A stretch of 64,000 nucleotides of DNA from Polychytrium aggregatum (GCF_025602895.1 NW_026516353.1:31246-95245); one strand, 5' to 3'; shown: positions 1 to 11,123, counted from the first letter of the stretch. The notes: a model not told the origin generated them from the sequence alone. Numbers and translations are program-made.

Positions 1-310
1 ATCTTGTCGTCGCTGCCAGCTACCCCAAAATACAGAAAATTCAAAAAATTTCAATTTCTTTCCTGACCAGGGGTTTCAGCCAGCTCATCCAGGACCCATG
101 GAGTGAGGTGGGTTTCAGAGCGAACAAGACCACTCCACGAACCATGGAGACGTTTCGGGTCGTGTGTATTAGAGCGGATCAGCTGTGCATCAGGCATGGA
201 GTGGGACGTGCATCAGGACGACGGATTTCTGCATGAGCCGTGGAGTGGGCGTGTATTACGGGCGCGACAGTTCCCACAACATCGGTGTGGAGTGGGATGC
301 AATCATCGAC
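1..310 (+). repeat. Dispersed intergenic repeat, copy A (truncated by window start)
   Basis: This stretch is closely similar to 13350-13650 and 15430-15739 in the same orientation. All three share the block starting at the motif CAGCTACC, an A-rich stretch, the phrase TTTCAGCCAGCTCATCCAGG, and then a series of TGCATTAG-like and ATGGAGTG-like words. Copy A lacks the left half seen in copies B and C because the window begins inside it. I see no protein-coding content; short ORFs in it are not shared between copies. Confidence 0.8.
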
Positions 311-578
311 GGGAAGCGGGGAATCCGACTGTGAATGATGTCCCTGTGTGAAGCCCAAGCACAAGGACCCCGTGACTCATTCAGGCTATACATTGGTTCA
401 AATGATCCATTCCATCCGATTGGAGCCATGCGCAGCTGTAAAATGAATGAATCGCTCTGTTTCAAAGTGACTTGGCCATCCAACAAAACCGACCGCTCGT
501 CTGTCTCCCGCATTGTCTCCCTTTCGTCCCCGTCTCACCAGCCACACCAAGAGCACTTTCGAACTTTCCCTCGCGGCC
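311..578. other. Upstream region of the NLR-like gene, no clear gene
   Basis: No ORF with recognisable features is seen here. It lies between the dispersed repeat and the possible first exon of the NLR-like gene and is likely promoter or 5' UTR sequence. No convincing TATA box was found. Confidence 0.4.
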
Positions 579-839
579 ATGGAAGTACCAGACTCGCCGC
601 CGTCGCACGATCAAGCCATGGTCGCACTAGGTGAGGGTCGCTACATGCGAAACACAAAGGTCTCGAACTGGAGCTTGGGTTGTTACCTGGGGACCGTTGT
701 GTGCTAGGAGGTGTCGCTGGACGAGGGGAAACGGCATTGGGATGTTGGGATGGCTGTGGCTTGGGCAAGTTGGTGTAACGGTTATTCCGCCCGGTTTGTC
801 ATGTGATCGTGTACTCACCATGTGATCCATTCACACGTG

Positions 840-3800
840 ATGGTATCCACAGAACAAGGTGATTCACACGGAACCAGTGAGAACTTACACACCAATGAGA
901 TGAACGAGGACCTCTTGGCCTTTGCAGAGTTTCTTCAAAAACACCACTTGGTCAAATACAAGCAGCTCCTCATAGACAATGACTACGACACCATCGACTC
1001 GGTATGTACCCCTGATATTGAGGATGTGGTTGTTGGCCATATTCTAATTCAATTTACAAGACAGATTCTGCGGATGTCCGAGGATGAGATGAAGGGGATT
1101 GACCTCAAGCCTGGTGCAATCAACAAGATCAAGAATGCCAAGGCGGATTATGAGAACTCTCGAGGCAAAGACGAGAAGAAGCCAAACGCAACAAAACGCG
1201 AGATCCAACAGCCCCAGCGAGTCTTGCAGCCAGAGGAGTACTATCCGGCAGTACCCACACAACATTGGGAGTGTCAAAGCCATTATGAAGAGCACCATGT
1301 TTTCATCAGGTTCGTGGTTTCTCGGCCCAAACTGTGCGATTCCATTCCATCCAATTAACGCCTGTTCCCACAGTTACCGAGTCCGAAGTGATGCCGGTAA
1401 TGCCACGACTCTGCATGGAACCCTCGCTGTCACTCCGCGAGGCCAAATGGCACTTCATCCCTATCTCGACAGTCTCTGTCTCTGTAACGGCATGCCCTGG
1501 GAACAAGGTTTCATCAACGGTCTCTATCGATCCAACGTGATTGTCCTGATCCTCTCTGAGGCTGGACTCGAGCAGACCTACAACGCTCAGAACTTCAAGG
1601 ACAACCAGTTTCTCGAGGTAAGTGCGTCTGAATGCATATAACTGGACTGTATTTGGAAACTCACCTATCCTGTGAATGCAGATCCAACATGCTCTCAAGA
1701 GAATGAAGGATGGTGAGAAGAGTGGACAATCTGTCATCATCCAGCCCATCTTCATGTGGTCCACCAGAGAGATTGATGGCGAGACATTCCAGAAGAAGTA
1801 TTTCCCGTCGGTCAAAGAGTTCCCTGACTTCACCCCGATCCATGAAAAGAGTCCGTTGTTCAACAACAAACCAATGTCGATCCGTGAAACCTTTACTGAG
1901 TTGATGAAGCTACAGGCCCTCGATGCTGCGGATGGAAACGCTCTCAAGAGGTGAGATCATCAAATCCACAAGTGAAACGGTTGATACAATCTCACACTAT
2001 TGATATTCCACAGACTGGTCCCCAATATTCGTGAGCTCATAACAAAGACTTCCATTGCCGACAAGCAAGGCGATGTGTACACACAAGGCGGTAGTGTCGT
2101 CCTCACCGCCGAACAAGACCACGCCTTGCGATCCCTCCTCGACCCTGTCGACTCCTCTTCCGACAGAAGGGCACTCGAGGATCTGTATGTCGAGGGTACT
2201 CGCCAGTGGCTGTTTGACCAAACCACCGACTGGGTCAACCAAGACACCACCGACACTGTCCTGTGGGTCAATGCCGTTGCTGGTGTGGGCAAATCTGTCG
2301 CTGCCGCCCAGATCGCCAACATCCTCACAGCCACCAACCAGCTGGTGTCGGCGCTGTTCCTCAAGTACAACGACACCCGCAAGAGCGATCCACGAGTGGT
2401 GCTCAACACCATCGCATATGGACTGTGCAAGTGGCACTCGCCGATCGGCCGCAAGCTGCTCGATGCTGGCCACTCCAAGGACGACCTCGACAAGATGAGC
2501 ATCCCTGATCTGTTCAAGGCCGTGATTGCCGATCCACTCGAAGCCATCGGCAATTACAGACCCAAGGGATCGGTGATGATCCTGGTGGATGCACTCGACG
2601 AGTGCTCTACGCGCGACCAGCTGCTCAGTCTGCTTGCCTGGCGGTTCGTCGAACTGAACAAGACCCGTCCATGGCTCAAGTTGCTGCTGACATCCCGTCC
2701 CGAAGAGGACATCAAGGCAGCATTCGATGGAGTCCCGACCAAGACAATCGAGCCCTCGAGCGAGGAGAACATCCGCGACCTCGAGGTGTTCATCCGCCAC
2801 CGACTGCGAGTGTATGACACTCTCACTGACTCGGACCGCACCGAGGCAGTCGCCATCCTGCTGGACCAGTCCAAGACATTCGTGTGGATCAACCTGATCC
2901 TCAACACCGTCGATGCAGCAGCCATGGACGGCCCAGTGACACTCGCCACGATCAAGGACATCAACGACAGCGCCGCCGATGTCAGGCAGCTGTACCACAA
3001 GACATTTGCCAAGATCCACTCGCAGTCGAGCCACCCGGCCGAGCTGGTCACGGTGGTGTCGGCGATCGCCACGGCCCAGTCGATCCTGACACCGCAGATC
3101 ATCGCCGATGTGTTTGGACTCGAGATCGGCGTCGTTCGCGAGTGTCTCAAGAGCCTCAGTCTGGTCCTCGATCCTGGCGCCAATGGATTGGGTCCCCGAG
3201 GCAGCCAGTCCACCAACACCGAGGTCAAGTTCAACCACAAGTCGGTGGCGGACTATCTCCTCGGCGACACATCGGCTGGCCATCCGTGGCATGTGTCGAA
3301 AGAGTTCCACATGGTGTTTGCCAAGGGATGTCTCGGCGTGATCCTCTCGCACGAGCCAGTGGTCAACATCTGCGATATCTTCGACTTTCACGACGATATC
3401 CCAGACCTCGAGGACAGGGTCGCAGCCAAGATCACACCGTCGCTGCGATACAGCGTCGCCCACTGGATCACACACTTTGTGTGGTGTGTGGACGGAGAGG
3501 CCGAGTCGAGTCCGGTGTGGCAGTCGCCCGAGATGGTCGATGTGGCAGCGGTGCTCACTCGGTTCGTCAAGACACATGTGTTCTTCTGGCTCGAGTGTGG
3601 GTCGCTCACACACCGTATTCAGGAGATTGCCGAGCAACTGGCTGTGCTGCGAGGAGTGGTCGCCAAGGCACCCAGCACCATCGTCGACGACACCACGAAG
3701 GAACTGGTCAAGGACACGTATCGATTCATCCGCGAGTTTGCAGATCCAATCATTGCGAGTGCACCGCAGGTGTACAACTCGGGGTATGCATTCACACCGA

Positions 3801-5656
3801 AGGAGACGGCGATCTACAAGACATATGCCGATCAACTCGAGGACAAGATCCCGTTCCTGGTCACGGCTGGTCCAGCACCCACCTGGGATCCGTGTGAGAT
3901 GACACTTGCTGGTCACTCGAGCCAAGTGAACTCTGTGGCGATCTCACCCGATGGCAAGTGGATTGTATCTGGCTCTGGATCATATGATTCCACAGACAAC
4001 ACCATCAAGGTGTGGGATGCCACGACTGGCCAGTTGAAGCACACCCTCAAGGGACACACAGGCTCTGTGTACTCCGTGGCGATCTCACCCGATGGCAAGT
4101 GGATTGTCTCTGGCTCTGACGACAAGACCATCAAGGTGTGGGATGCCACGACTGGCCAGCTGAAGCACACCCTCAAGGGACACACAGGTACTGTGGAATC
4201 CGTGGCGATCTCACCCGATGGCAAGTGGATTGTCGCTGGCTCCAGTGACAAGACCATCAAGTTGTGGGATGCCACCACAGGCCAGGTGAAGGACACCCTC
4301 GAGGGACACACAGACTGGGTGAAATCCGTGGCGATCTCACCCGATGGCAAGTGGATTGTCTCTGGCTCTGACGACAAGACCATCAAGGTGTGGGATGCCA
4401 CCACAGGCCAGGTGAAGGACACCCTCAAGGGACACACAGGCTCTGTGTACTCCGTGGCGATCTCACCCGATGGCAAGTGGATTGTCTCTGGCTCTGACGA
4501 CAAGACCATCAAGGTGTGGGATGCCACGACTGGCCAGCTGAAGCACACCCTCAAGGGACACACAGGCTCTGTGTACTCCGTGGCGATCTCACCCGATGGC
4601 AAGTGGATTGTCTCTGGCTCTGACGACACGACCATCAAGTTGTGGGATGCCACCACAGGCCAGGTGAAGCACACCCTCGAGGGACACACACACCGTGTTT
4701 GGTCTGTGGCGATCTCACCCGATGGCAAGTGGATTGTCTCTGGCTCTGACGACAAGACCATCAAGGTGTGGGATGCCACCACAGGCCAGGTGAAGGACAC
4801 CCTCGAGGGACACACAGACTGGGTGAAATCCGTGGCGATCTCACCCGATGGCAAGTGGATTGTCTCTGGCTCTGGTGACAGTACCATCAAGGTGTGGGAT
4901 GCCACGACTGGCCAGTTGAAGCACACCCTCAAGGGACACACAGGCTCTGTGAACTCCGTGGCGATCTCACCCGATGGCAAGTGGATTGTCTCTGGCTCTG
5001 ACGACAAGACCATCAAGTTGTGGGATGCCACCACAGGCCAGGTGAAGCACACCCTCGAGGGACACACACACCGTGTTTGGTCTGTGGCGATCTCACCCGA
5101 TGGCAAGTGGATTGTCTCTGGCTCTGGTGACAGTACCATCAAGGTGTGGGATGCCACGACTGGCCAGTTGAAGCACACCCTCAAGGGACACACAGGCTCT
5201 GTGAACTCCGTGGCGATCTCACCCGATGGCAAGTGGATTGTCTCTGGCTCTGTTGACAAGACCATCAAGGTGTGGGATGCCACCACAGGCCGGGTGAAGC
5301 ACACCATCGAGGGACACACACGGGAAGTGACCTCCGTGGCGATCTCACCTGATGGCAACTCAATTCTGTCTCGCGACTGGAAAGACAATCAAATCCTCTG
5401 GGTCCGTCGCGGTGACGAGTGGGTTCTATCCGACGAGGATCCCTCCAACTTTACCGCCGCATCCAACCCACATGCATCGTCCCAGTGGACCCAAATCGAT
5501 GAAGACAAAGCTCCCCAATGGATCCGCCATGGCAGCCACATCACCAAGGTCCCACACTCCCTCTTTGATAATTGGAGGGAGCGTACCTTCACTCCATCCG
5601 GCGGGGTTGCAATTTTGTCCCTTGAAACACCCTACCACCCAGTCTGTAAGGAGTGA
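840..5656 (+). CDS. NLR-like STAND protein: SAM-TIR-NACHT-WD40 (3' end cut by a retrotransposon)
   Basis: Five exons are visible here: 840-1001, 1065-1309, 1374-1617, 1682-1950 and 2014 onward. They are joined by four GT-AG introns of 63-64 bp whose phases all match. Numbering from ATG 840: a SAM domain at about 24-82 (split by intron 1); a TIR domain from about 132, beginning VFISYR (completed by splicing intron 2), with the likely NADase glutamate in DNQFLE (E217) at the exon 3/4 border; a NACHT domain with Walker A GVGKS (K400) and Walker B LVDALDEC (about 497-504); then 12 WD40 repeats from about 940 to 1445. By family knowledge, NACHT-WD40 proteins of fungi act in non-self recognition and cell death, and TIR domains often cleave NAD+; this role is inferred. 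The ORF now ends with three LTR-encoded codons and a TGA at 5656, giving about 1520 residues. An alternative first exon at 579-630 (good ATG context, GTGAGG donor, acceptor at 852) also joins in frame. Confidence 0.88.
3911..5437 (+). repeat. Twelve WD40 repeats encoded by near-identical 126-bp units
   Basis: Repeat 1 (3911) is 47 codons and carries a five-residue insertion. Repeats 2-11 (4052-5311) are each exactly 42 codons (126 bp). Repeat 12 (from 5312) is divergent. The core SVAISPDGKWIVSGS is almost invariant in protein and DNA. Variation is concentrated in the three residues around the first strand (GS-Y, TV-E, DW-K, HR-W, GS-N, RE-T), in a DDK/GDS/DDT/SDK loop, in V/L before WD, and in QLKH/QVKD/QVKH. 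Such high internal identity with a few variable surface sites is known from fungal NACHT-WD40 genes, where repeats are shuffled and the variable sites define recognition. Confidence 0.95.
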
Positions 5657-6063
5657 ACAAGCGCAAGGACGAAGACCAAGTGCTTGGTATGAGCTTTATT
5701 AGCTTTTAGCCCCGAACACCAAAGAACAAGTTTTGTTCGAACTGGTGTTCAACATAGGCTCAGACATGCAGGGCTATTTATAGACCGGGAGAAGGTCGAG
5801 GGGCAAAAGTGGGCGAGAAGGGTGGAGCATCACAGAGAAGCGAGAAGGGGGTGCGAGAGTGGCTGGTGTGCAAGCGAGAGAGGCTTGGCACAGCCCGGGG
5901 ACATGTGCCGAGCGGTGGGGGAGGCAGGAAACCAGTAGACGCGGGTGGCAACGGCGCGTGCTCATGCATGGGGGCAAACAAACACGTGGGGACTCATGAT
6001 TGGTGCGGAGGGCGAGAGCATGCGGGACAATCTCATTGGTCCGTTGTGATGCTGGTCATCACA
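5645..6063 (-). repeat. 3' LTR of copy 1a
   Basis: A 419-bp LTR. On the minus strand the pol stop TAG (6064-6066) directly abuts it, and the purine-rich AAGGAGGAGATAG there is the likely polypurine tract. It contains an AATAAA signal (minus strand, near 5697) and TATAAATA (minus strand, near 5775). Confidence 0.95.
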
Positions 6064-9000
6064 CTATCTCCTCCTTAAACTACGGCGTGTTCCATCTTGA
6101 GTTCTCCTGGGGCCAGGCTTGTCTGGGTAGCGTCGGTGGTACTCCGCGGCCACCGTTGGGGCAAAGACAATGTCGGCGGGCTCCCAACTTCGATCGGTGA
6201 CCGGGTAGCCTTTCCAATCGATGAGATAGTGCAGCTTTCCGCGCACGAACTTGGAGTCTAAGATCTCTTCGACCTCCCACTCCAAGTTCCCATCGATGAC
6301 CACCGCAGGGGGCGGCGCTTGCACCCGACCCGGAAGCGAGTTCTTCTTGTAGGGCTCAAGAAGAGACACATGGAACACCGGGTGCACCTTTATGTCCTTT
6401 GGCAAGTCCAGGCGGAAAGCCAATGTCCCGACGGCCTCGAGGATGGTGAATGGTCCAATCCTCTGGTAATCCAGCTTCTTGCTTGGGCGAGTGGTGCTGA
6501 TGTTACGAGTCAGCACCCAGACTTGATCGCCCGGACGCAAGTCGGGAGCCTGGGACCTCCGGAGATCTGAGAAGTGCTTGTAGTCAGACTTTGCCTTCTC
6601 AAGATTCTCCTTCAACAGTGCCAGGTTCCGCTGGAGATGTTCAACCCTCTCCGTGGCAGAGGGAACATCAGGGCCGCCAGCGACAACGGGGACTTCGAAC
6701 CTTGGGTGGAACCCATAGGTTGCCAAGAATGGCGAGGCATGTGTTGACGAGTTCTCGAGGTTATTGTAAGAGAACTCGGCCAACGGCAGCAGCTCGGCCC
6801 AGTCATCTTGCTGATACGACGTGTAACAGCGCAGGTATTGGTTGATGACCTGGTTGACCCTCTCAGTCTGTCCATCGGTCTGGGGATGGAAGGCCGTGGA
6901 CAGACTGGTTTGGATCCCGAGCTGCGTGCAGAGTGCCTTCCAGAACCGAGAGGTGAACTGACTTCCTCGGTCTGAAACCACTGTGTCGGGGAGGCCATGG
7001 AGACGAAAGACATTGTCGAGGAACAGTGACGCAGTCTCCTCCGCCGACGGCAGTGAACGCCAGGACATAAAGTGTGCCATCTTTGTGAGGCTGCATACCA
7101 CCACAAAGATGCAGGTGTGACCCTTGGACTTTGGCAGATCAGTGATAAAGTCCATGGTCAGTGTCCCCCAGGGTCGATCGGCTGTCTGGAGTGGCAACAG
7201 GAACCCAAACGGCTTGTGTCGCGGAGCTTTCGAGCGTGCACAGGTGTCGCACGTCGAGACGTACTCTTTGACATCTTTCCGATAGGTTTGCCACCAAAAC
7301 TGTCGCGATACCAGAGCCAGAGTCCGTCGGATGCCTGGATGACCCACAGCGACTGGGTCATGGCACGACTTGAGCGCCGGAACTCGGCACGACTCTGGGA
7401 CCACAATCCTGTTCTGGAAGGTGAGGTACTGGCCATTCCAGACGAACTTCGGGTCACGACGGTATTTGTCTAGACCGGGATCCCGAGCCTGCTCTTCGGC
7501 TATGAGCTGCAGCAAATCCACAGGGTCACTGCGACTTGCAACCGAAGAGCGGGCGTCTCTGCTTCGGAGCACGCGTATCACCGCGGCAGGATCGAGAAGC
7601 AGAGGCGGATCCCTCGACACGGAGGCCGACGAAGGGATGTAGTCCGAGCGACGAGACAGGGCATCGGCCTTGCCGTTCCTCGCACCAGGACGGTACTGGA
7701 TGCGGATGTCGAACCGAGACAAGAACTGGGACCACCGTGCATGACGCTGGTTTAGGATGCGAGCCGTTGCCAGGTACTCCAAGTTCTTGTGATCGGTCAG
7801 AACGGCAACGGGATGCTGGGCGCCTTCGAGGTAGTGTCGCCACGCCTCGAAAGCCTCCTTGATCGCCAACAGCTCTTTCTCGTATATGCTGTAGTTACGT
7901 TCAGCATTCGAGAGTGTCCGCGAATGGAACGAGCAAGGATGAAGGCGATCATCAGCACCCCGCTGGGAGAGCACGCATCCAAGCGCAAAGTCCGACGCAT
8001 CTGACTCTACGACGAACGGCTTGGATGGGTCCGGATGCACCAGAACGGGCTCCGAAACGAAGGCATCCTTCAAGGATCTGAATGCTTTATCGGCTTCGCG
8101 GGACCACTGGAAGCCATGCGTCTTCCGGAAGAGCCGAGTCATGGGCCCCGCGATCTTTGCGTATCCATCGATGAAGCGTCGATAGAAGTTCGCAAACCCG
8201 ACAAAGGATCGAAGATCCGAGATGTTGCGCGGTATGGGCCAATCCAAGATCGCAGAGAGCTTGGATCGCTCCATACCGATGCCCTCGGGCGAGACCATGA
8301 AACCAAGGAACGAGACCGAGGTTTTGGAGAACTCGCACTTCTCCAGCTTGCAATACAGCTTTGCAGCTCGGAGCTTCGAGAGGACCTGCTTGACGTGCTC
8401 TACATGCTGCGACGGATCAGCACTGTAGATCAAGATATCGTCAAGATACGCAATTGCGAACTGGTCCAACTCGGTGCGCAGGACGTCGTTGATGAAGTGC
8501 TGGAACGTCGCTGGCGCGTTGGTGAGCCCAAAGGGCATCACCAAGTACTCGAAGTGCCCATATCGAGTACGGAAAGCTGTCTTCCACTCGTCCCCGGAGC
8601 GGATGCGCAGCAGATTGTAGGCTCCACGAAGGTCCAGCTTAGTGAACACCTTCGCGCCTCGAAGTCGGTCCAGCAGCTCGCCGATCAGCGGTAAAGGGTA
8701 ACGGTTCTTTACCGTGATACCGTTCAGTGCGCGGTAGTCAACGCAAAGACGAAGTGAGCCGTCCTTCTTCTTGACGAAGAGGATTGGTGAGCCTGCTGGG
8801 GACGACGAAGGACGAACGAATCCCTTGGCAAGATTCTCGTCGAGATAGTCACGCAGAGCGTGAAGTTCGGGCTCGGACAGTGAGTACAGAGGCCCGAACT
8901 TTGGCGACTTGCCCGGCTCCAAGTCAATGGGGCAGTCATAAGGGCGATGCGGAGGCAAGGAGTCAGCTTCCTGTTTAGAGAAAACAGACAGGAAGTCCTT

Positions 9001-10164
9001 GTACTCCGCAGGCACTTCGACAGTCGCAGTGCTCGGCTCGTCAGTGGGCAGGACATGGACCTGAAAGATGGTCAGGGGTTGCGTTCCATGCCTGCATGCA
9101 TCCAAAGACTCGCGCATCGAGCGGTAATCAATGCTGCAGACGCGGAGAGGAGCGTCCGAGCTGAGAGGAGGGGCGTGGACAAGGTCAGAATAATGTTCGA
9201 CGGTTACTTTATTCTGAACAATGTCCGAAGAACAAACAACAGGAGGAGGTACATCAAGGAGGGAAAGAGAACTGACAACAGAAGAAGGGGTTTGGGAAGA
9301 GCGAAGGGGTTCGGGAGGAACAAGACAAGAAGGGGAAGACGAAGGTGGGAGCGTAGGAGAGGAGCTTAGATCAATCAAAGGAGTGGAATCATCAAGAAGG
9401 GGAGTGACATTGGAGGAAGTGGAGCAAGACGAAAGGGAAGTAGTGCATGGAGAGGGGTCGGAATCAACAGAAGGAGGGAGACAAAGAAGACCGCGAGACC
9501 AGACAATCTTGGGCTCGGCGGTGCGCAACCAAGGAAAGCCAAGGATAAGTGGTTGATGTGGAGACCTGATCACATCGAACCGAAGGCGTTGCGAGACGTC
9601 CCCGAGAATCACCTCGAGTGGAGCAGTCTCGCGGAGGATGGGGCCAGACGACAGCGGCTTACCATCCACGCCTTCCACTGCCAAGGGCGAAGCCTTGGAG
9701 CAGGTGGGGACAGAGTGTCGAGCAACAAAGTCCTCGTCGATAAAGTTGCCAGAGGCACCAGAATCGACAAGTCCTTCGCACGACAGAGAATCACCAGAAG
9801 GAAGACGAACAGCGACGGGAACAACCAACGAGCAACGACGAACAGACGAAACACAAGACTTTGGTTCGGTACCAGCTTCGGCACCAGGGTTGCGGCTAGC
9901 ACAGACAGTTAACTTTGCCGAGGGTTGGCAGGACAGCTCAGGTATTTGCACCTGTGGATGAGGTGCAGTTCCCAGTGACACCAGAGGTGCCACGGGTACT
10001 ATGCCAGAGCTGAGAGTGTCCGCCGGTCCAGAGGCAAGGCGAAGCTGTCCGCACATCACTGCTTCCCCAGTACTTACCAAAGGCACCTTACCAATGTCTT
10101 CACTTTCGGAAGGCGGTGGGCACGGCTCCGGTTCAAGGCCTTCACTTAGAACCGGGCCTGGTCG
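6064..10164 (-). CDS. pol: Pol polyprotein of copy 1a (PR-RT-RNase H-IN-chromodomain)
   Basis: The frame is open from the frameshift site to a TAG next to the LTR. The first conventional start is only a GTG at 10086, so translation probably enters from gag by -1 slippage. Domains in order: aspartic protease with VDSGAS (near 9760); reverse transcriptase with YLDDILIYS (near 8430); RNase H (around 7800-8010); integrase with the HHCC zinc finger ending CDTC (near 7250) and a DDE core containing MDFITDL and VSDRGSQF; and a C-terminal chromodomain starting EWEVEEILDS (near 6275) with WKGY and SWEP. The chromodomain places it among chromoviruses, whose integrase is thought to read methylated histone H3. 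It is intact and probably active or recently active. Confidence 0.95.
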   Translation of the reverse strand, partial: RPGPVLSEGLEPEPCPPPSESEDIGKVPLVSTGEAVMCGQLRLASGPADTLSSGIVPVAPLVSLGTAPHPQVQIPELSCQPSAKLTVCASRNPGAEAGTEPKSCVSSVRRCSLVVPVAVRLPSGDSLSCEGLVDSGASGNFIDEDFVARHSVPTCSKASPLAVEGVDGKPLSSGPILRETAPLEVILGDVSQRLRFDVIRSPHQPLILGFPWLRTAEPKIVWSRGLLCLPPSVDSDPSPCTTSLSSCSTSSNVTPLLDDSTPLIDLSSSPTLPPSSSPSCLVPPEPLRSSQTPSSVVSSLSLLDVPPPVVCSSDIVQNKVTVEHYSDLVHAPPLSSDAPLRVCSIDYRSMRESLDACRHGTQPLTIFQVHVLPTDEPSTATVEVPAEYKDFLSVFSKQEADSLPPHRPYDCPIDLEPGKSPKFGPLYSLSEPELHALRDYLDENLAKGFVRPSSSPAGSPILFVKKKDGSLRLCVDYRALNGITVKNRYPLPLIGELLDRLRGAKVFTKLDLRGAYNLLRIRSGDEWKTAFRTRYGHFEYLVMPFGLTNAPATFQHFINDVLRTELDQFAIAYLDDILIYSADPSQHVEHVKQVLSKLRAAKLYCKLEKCEFSKTSVSFLGFMVSPEGIGMERSKLSAILDWPIPRNISDLRSFVGFANFYRRFIDGYAKIAGPMTRLFRKTHGFQWSREADKAFRSLKDAFVSEPVLVHPDPSKPFVVESDASDFALGCVLSQRGADDRLHPCSFHSRTLSNAERNYSIYEKELLAIKEAFEAWRHYLEGAQHPVAVLTDHKNLEYLATARILNQRHARWSQFLSRFDIRIQYRPGARNGKADALSRRSDYIPSSASVSRDPPLLLDPAAVIRVLRSRDARSSVASRSDPVDLLQLIAEEQARDPGLDKYRRDPKFVWNGQYLTFQNRIVVPESCRVPALKSCHDPVAVGHPGIRRTLALVSRQFWWQTYRKDVKEYVSTCDTCARSKAPRHKPFGFLLPLQTADRPWGTLTMDFITDLPKSKGHTCIFVVVCSLTKMAHFMSWRSLPSAEETASLFLDNVFRLHGLPDTVVSDRGSQFTSRFWKALCTQLGIQTSLSTAFHPQTDGQTERVNQVINQYLRCYTSYQQDDWAELLPLAEFSYNNLENSSTHASPFLATYGFHPRFEVPVVAGGPDVPSATERVEHLQRNLALLKENLEKAKSDYKHFSDLRRSQAPDLRPGDQVWVLTRNISTTRPSKKLDYQRIGPFTILEAVGTLAFRLDLPKDIKVHPVFHVSLLEPYKKNSLPGRVQAPPPAVVIDGNLEWEVEEILDSKFVRGKLHYLIDWKGYPVTDRSWEPADIVFAPTVAAEYHRRYPDKPGPRRTQDGTRRSLRRR

Positions 10165-10170
10165 TTTCCC
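10128..10170 (-). promoter_or_regulatory. -1 ribosomal frameshift signal, gag-pol junction of copy 1a
   Basis: On the minus strand the gag frame reads TCG GGA AAC, containing the canonical slippery heptamer GGGAAAC (10164-10170). An 8-nt spacer follows, then a perfect 7-bp inverted repeat CCGGTTC/GAACCGG (10149-10155 and 10128-10134). The gag stop TAA lies in the 14-nt loop. Slipping back one base enters the open pol frame. Confidence 0.8.
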
Positions 10171-11123
10171 GAACTGAAGTCTTGCACTTCTCCATCTTCG
10201 TAAACGATGGTGCGGATGATCCTCGGGCCGGGAGGTCCAGGGGGCGGTCCGGTAGCTCTGGTAGATCCAAACTTGACGGGGCAGTTTCGTACCAAGTGGC
10301 CCTTCTTGCCACAGTACAGGCAGAGTCCAAAGCGGCGGCGGCGTTGTTTCTCCTCGGCGGTCAGGGGTCCAGAGACGGCAGAGTCCACTTGCATGGGCTC
10401 GGAAACAATGTAGGAGGGGTGCGGCGGAGCGAGGACGGGCGCGGGAGCGATGGCGGGAACGGCAGCGGAGGCGGAACCAAAGGCGAACTGGGAAGACCGG
10501 TAGCGGGCAGGCGTGCTTCGGCGCTCTTGACGGCGCTCGCGGATTCGTGCATCGAGCTCGTTACAAAGCTCGATGTACTCCTCCAGATCTCGTGGCAGAG
10601 GGCGAACTCGCGAAAGTTCGTCTCTGACATCATCCGACAAGCCAAGTCGGAAGAACGAGATCTTTGCACCGTCGTTCCAAGTCGTATCGGCGGCAATACG
10701 AAGGAACTCGGATGCATAGACTGCGCACGGGCGGTTGCCCTGAGACAGTGTGGTGATCACTGACTCGGCAGTCCTGGCCCGATCAGGGTCGTCAAACACT
10801 TTGGAAAAGCGTTCTAGGAAATCGCCAAAAGAGTTGAGTCGGGGATCACCCATCTCAAGCATCGGAGTCGCCCACTGGAGAGCCGGTCCAGTGAGCAGAC
10901 TAATGACGAATCCGACCTTAATCGGGTCAGCAGGGAACCGGTGGGGCTGCATTCGTATATACAGTTTGCACTGATTTACGAATGCCCGGAACCCTTGCCG
11001 GTTACCGTCGTAACGGTCCGGCATCTGCACGCTGTACCCAGCGGCAGGAGCATCGCGAGCTGTCCGGAGCTCGGCGAGCTCGGCCTCCAAGGCACGGAGG
11101 CGGTCCACGAGGGCAGGATCCAT
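10146..11123 (-). CDS. gag: Gag of copy 1a with one CCHC zinc knuckle
   Basis: Structural protein of the retrotransposon particle, about 325 residues from ATG 11123 (MDPALVDRLRALEAEL). It has an N-terminal coiled-coil-like stretch, a retrotransposon gag core (with the phrase WNDGAKISFFRLGLSDDVRDEL) and a nucleocapsid zinc knuckle CLYCGKKGHLVRNC near the C-terminus. An upstream in-frame extension through a 13-nt homopolymer exists but is not conserved in frame in copy 1c, where the tract is 15 nt, so the MDPALV start is preferred. It ends at TAA 10146-10148. Confidence 0.93.
   Translation of the reverse strand: MDPALVDRLRALEAELAELRTARDAPAAGYSVQMPDRYDGNRQGFRAFVNQCKLYIRMQPHRFPADPIKVGFVISLLTGPALQWATPMLEMGDPRLNSFGDFLERFSKVFDDPDRARTAESVITTLSQGNRPCAVYASEFLRIAADTTWNDGAKISFFRLGLSDDVRDELSRVRPLPRDLEEYIELCNELDARIRERRQERRSTPARYRSSQFAFGSASAAVPAIAPAPVLAPPHPSYIVSEPMQVDSAVSGPLTAEEKQRRRRFGLCLYCGKKGHLVRNCPVKFGSTRATGPPPGPPGPRIIRTIVYEDGEVQDFSSGNDQARF

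Noticed and set aside
4052-5311. CRISPR-like array
   Set aside because: The regular 126-bp units are coding WD40 repeats with no spacer structure; the 15-bp minisatellite near 12.9 kb is likewise a plain tandem repeat.
1997-5388. Long minus-strand ORFs (642 and 491 codons) opposite the receptor gene
   Set aside because: They are antisense shadows of the NACHT and WD40 coding sequence; the repetitive 42-residue periodicity simply mirrors the WD40 units, and the plus strand has domains and introns that fit.
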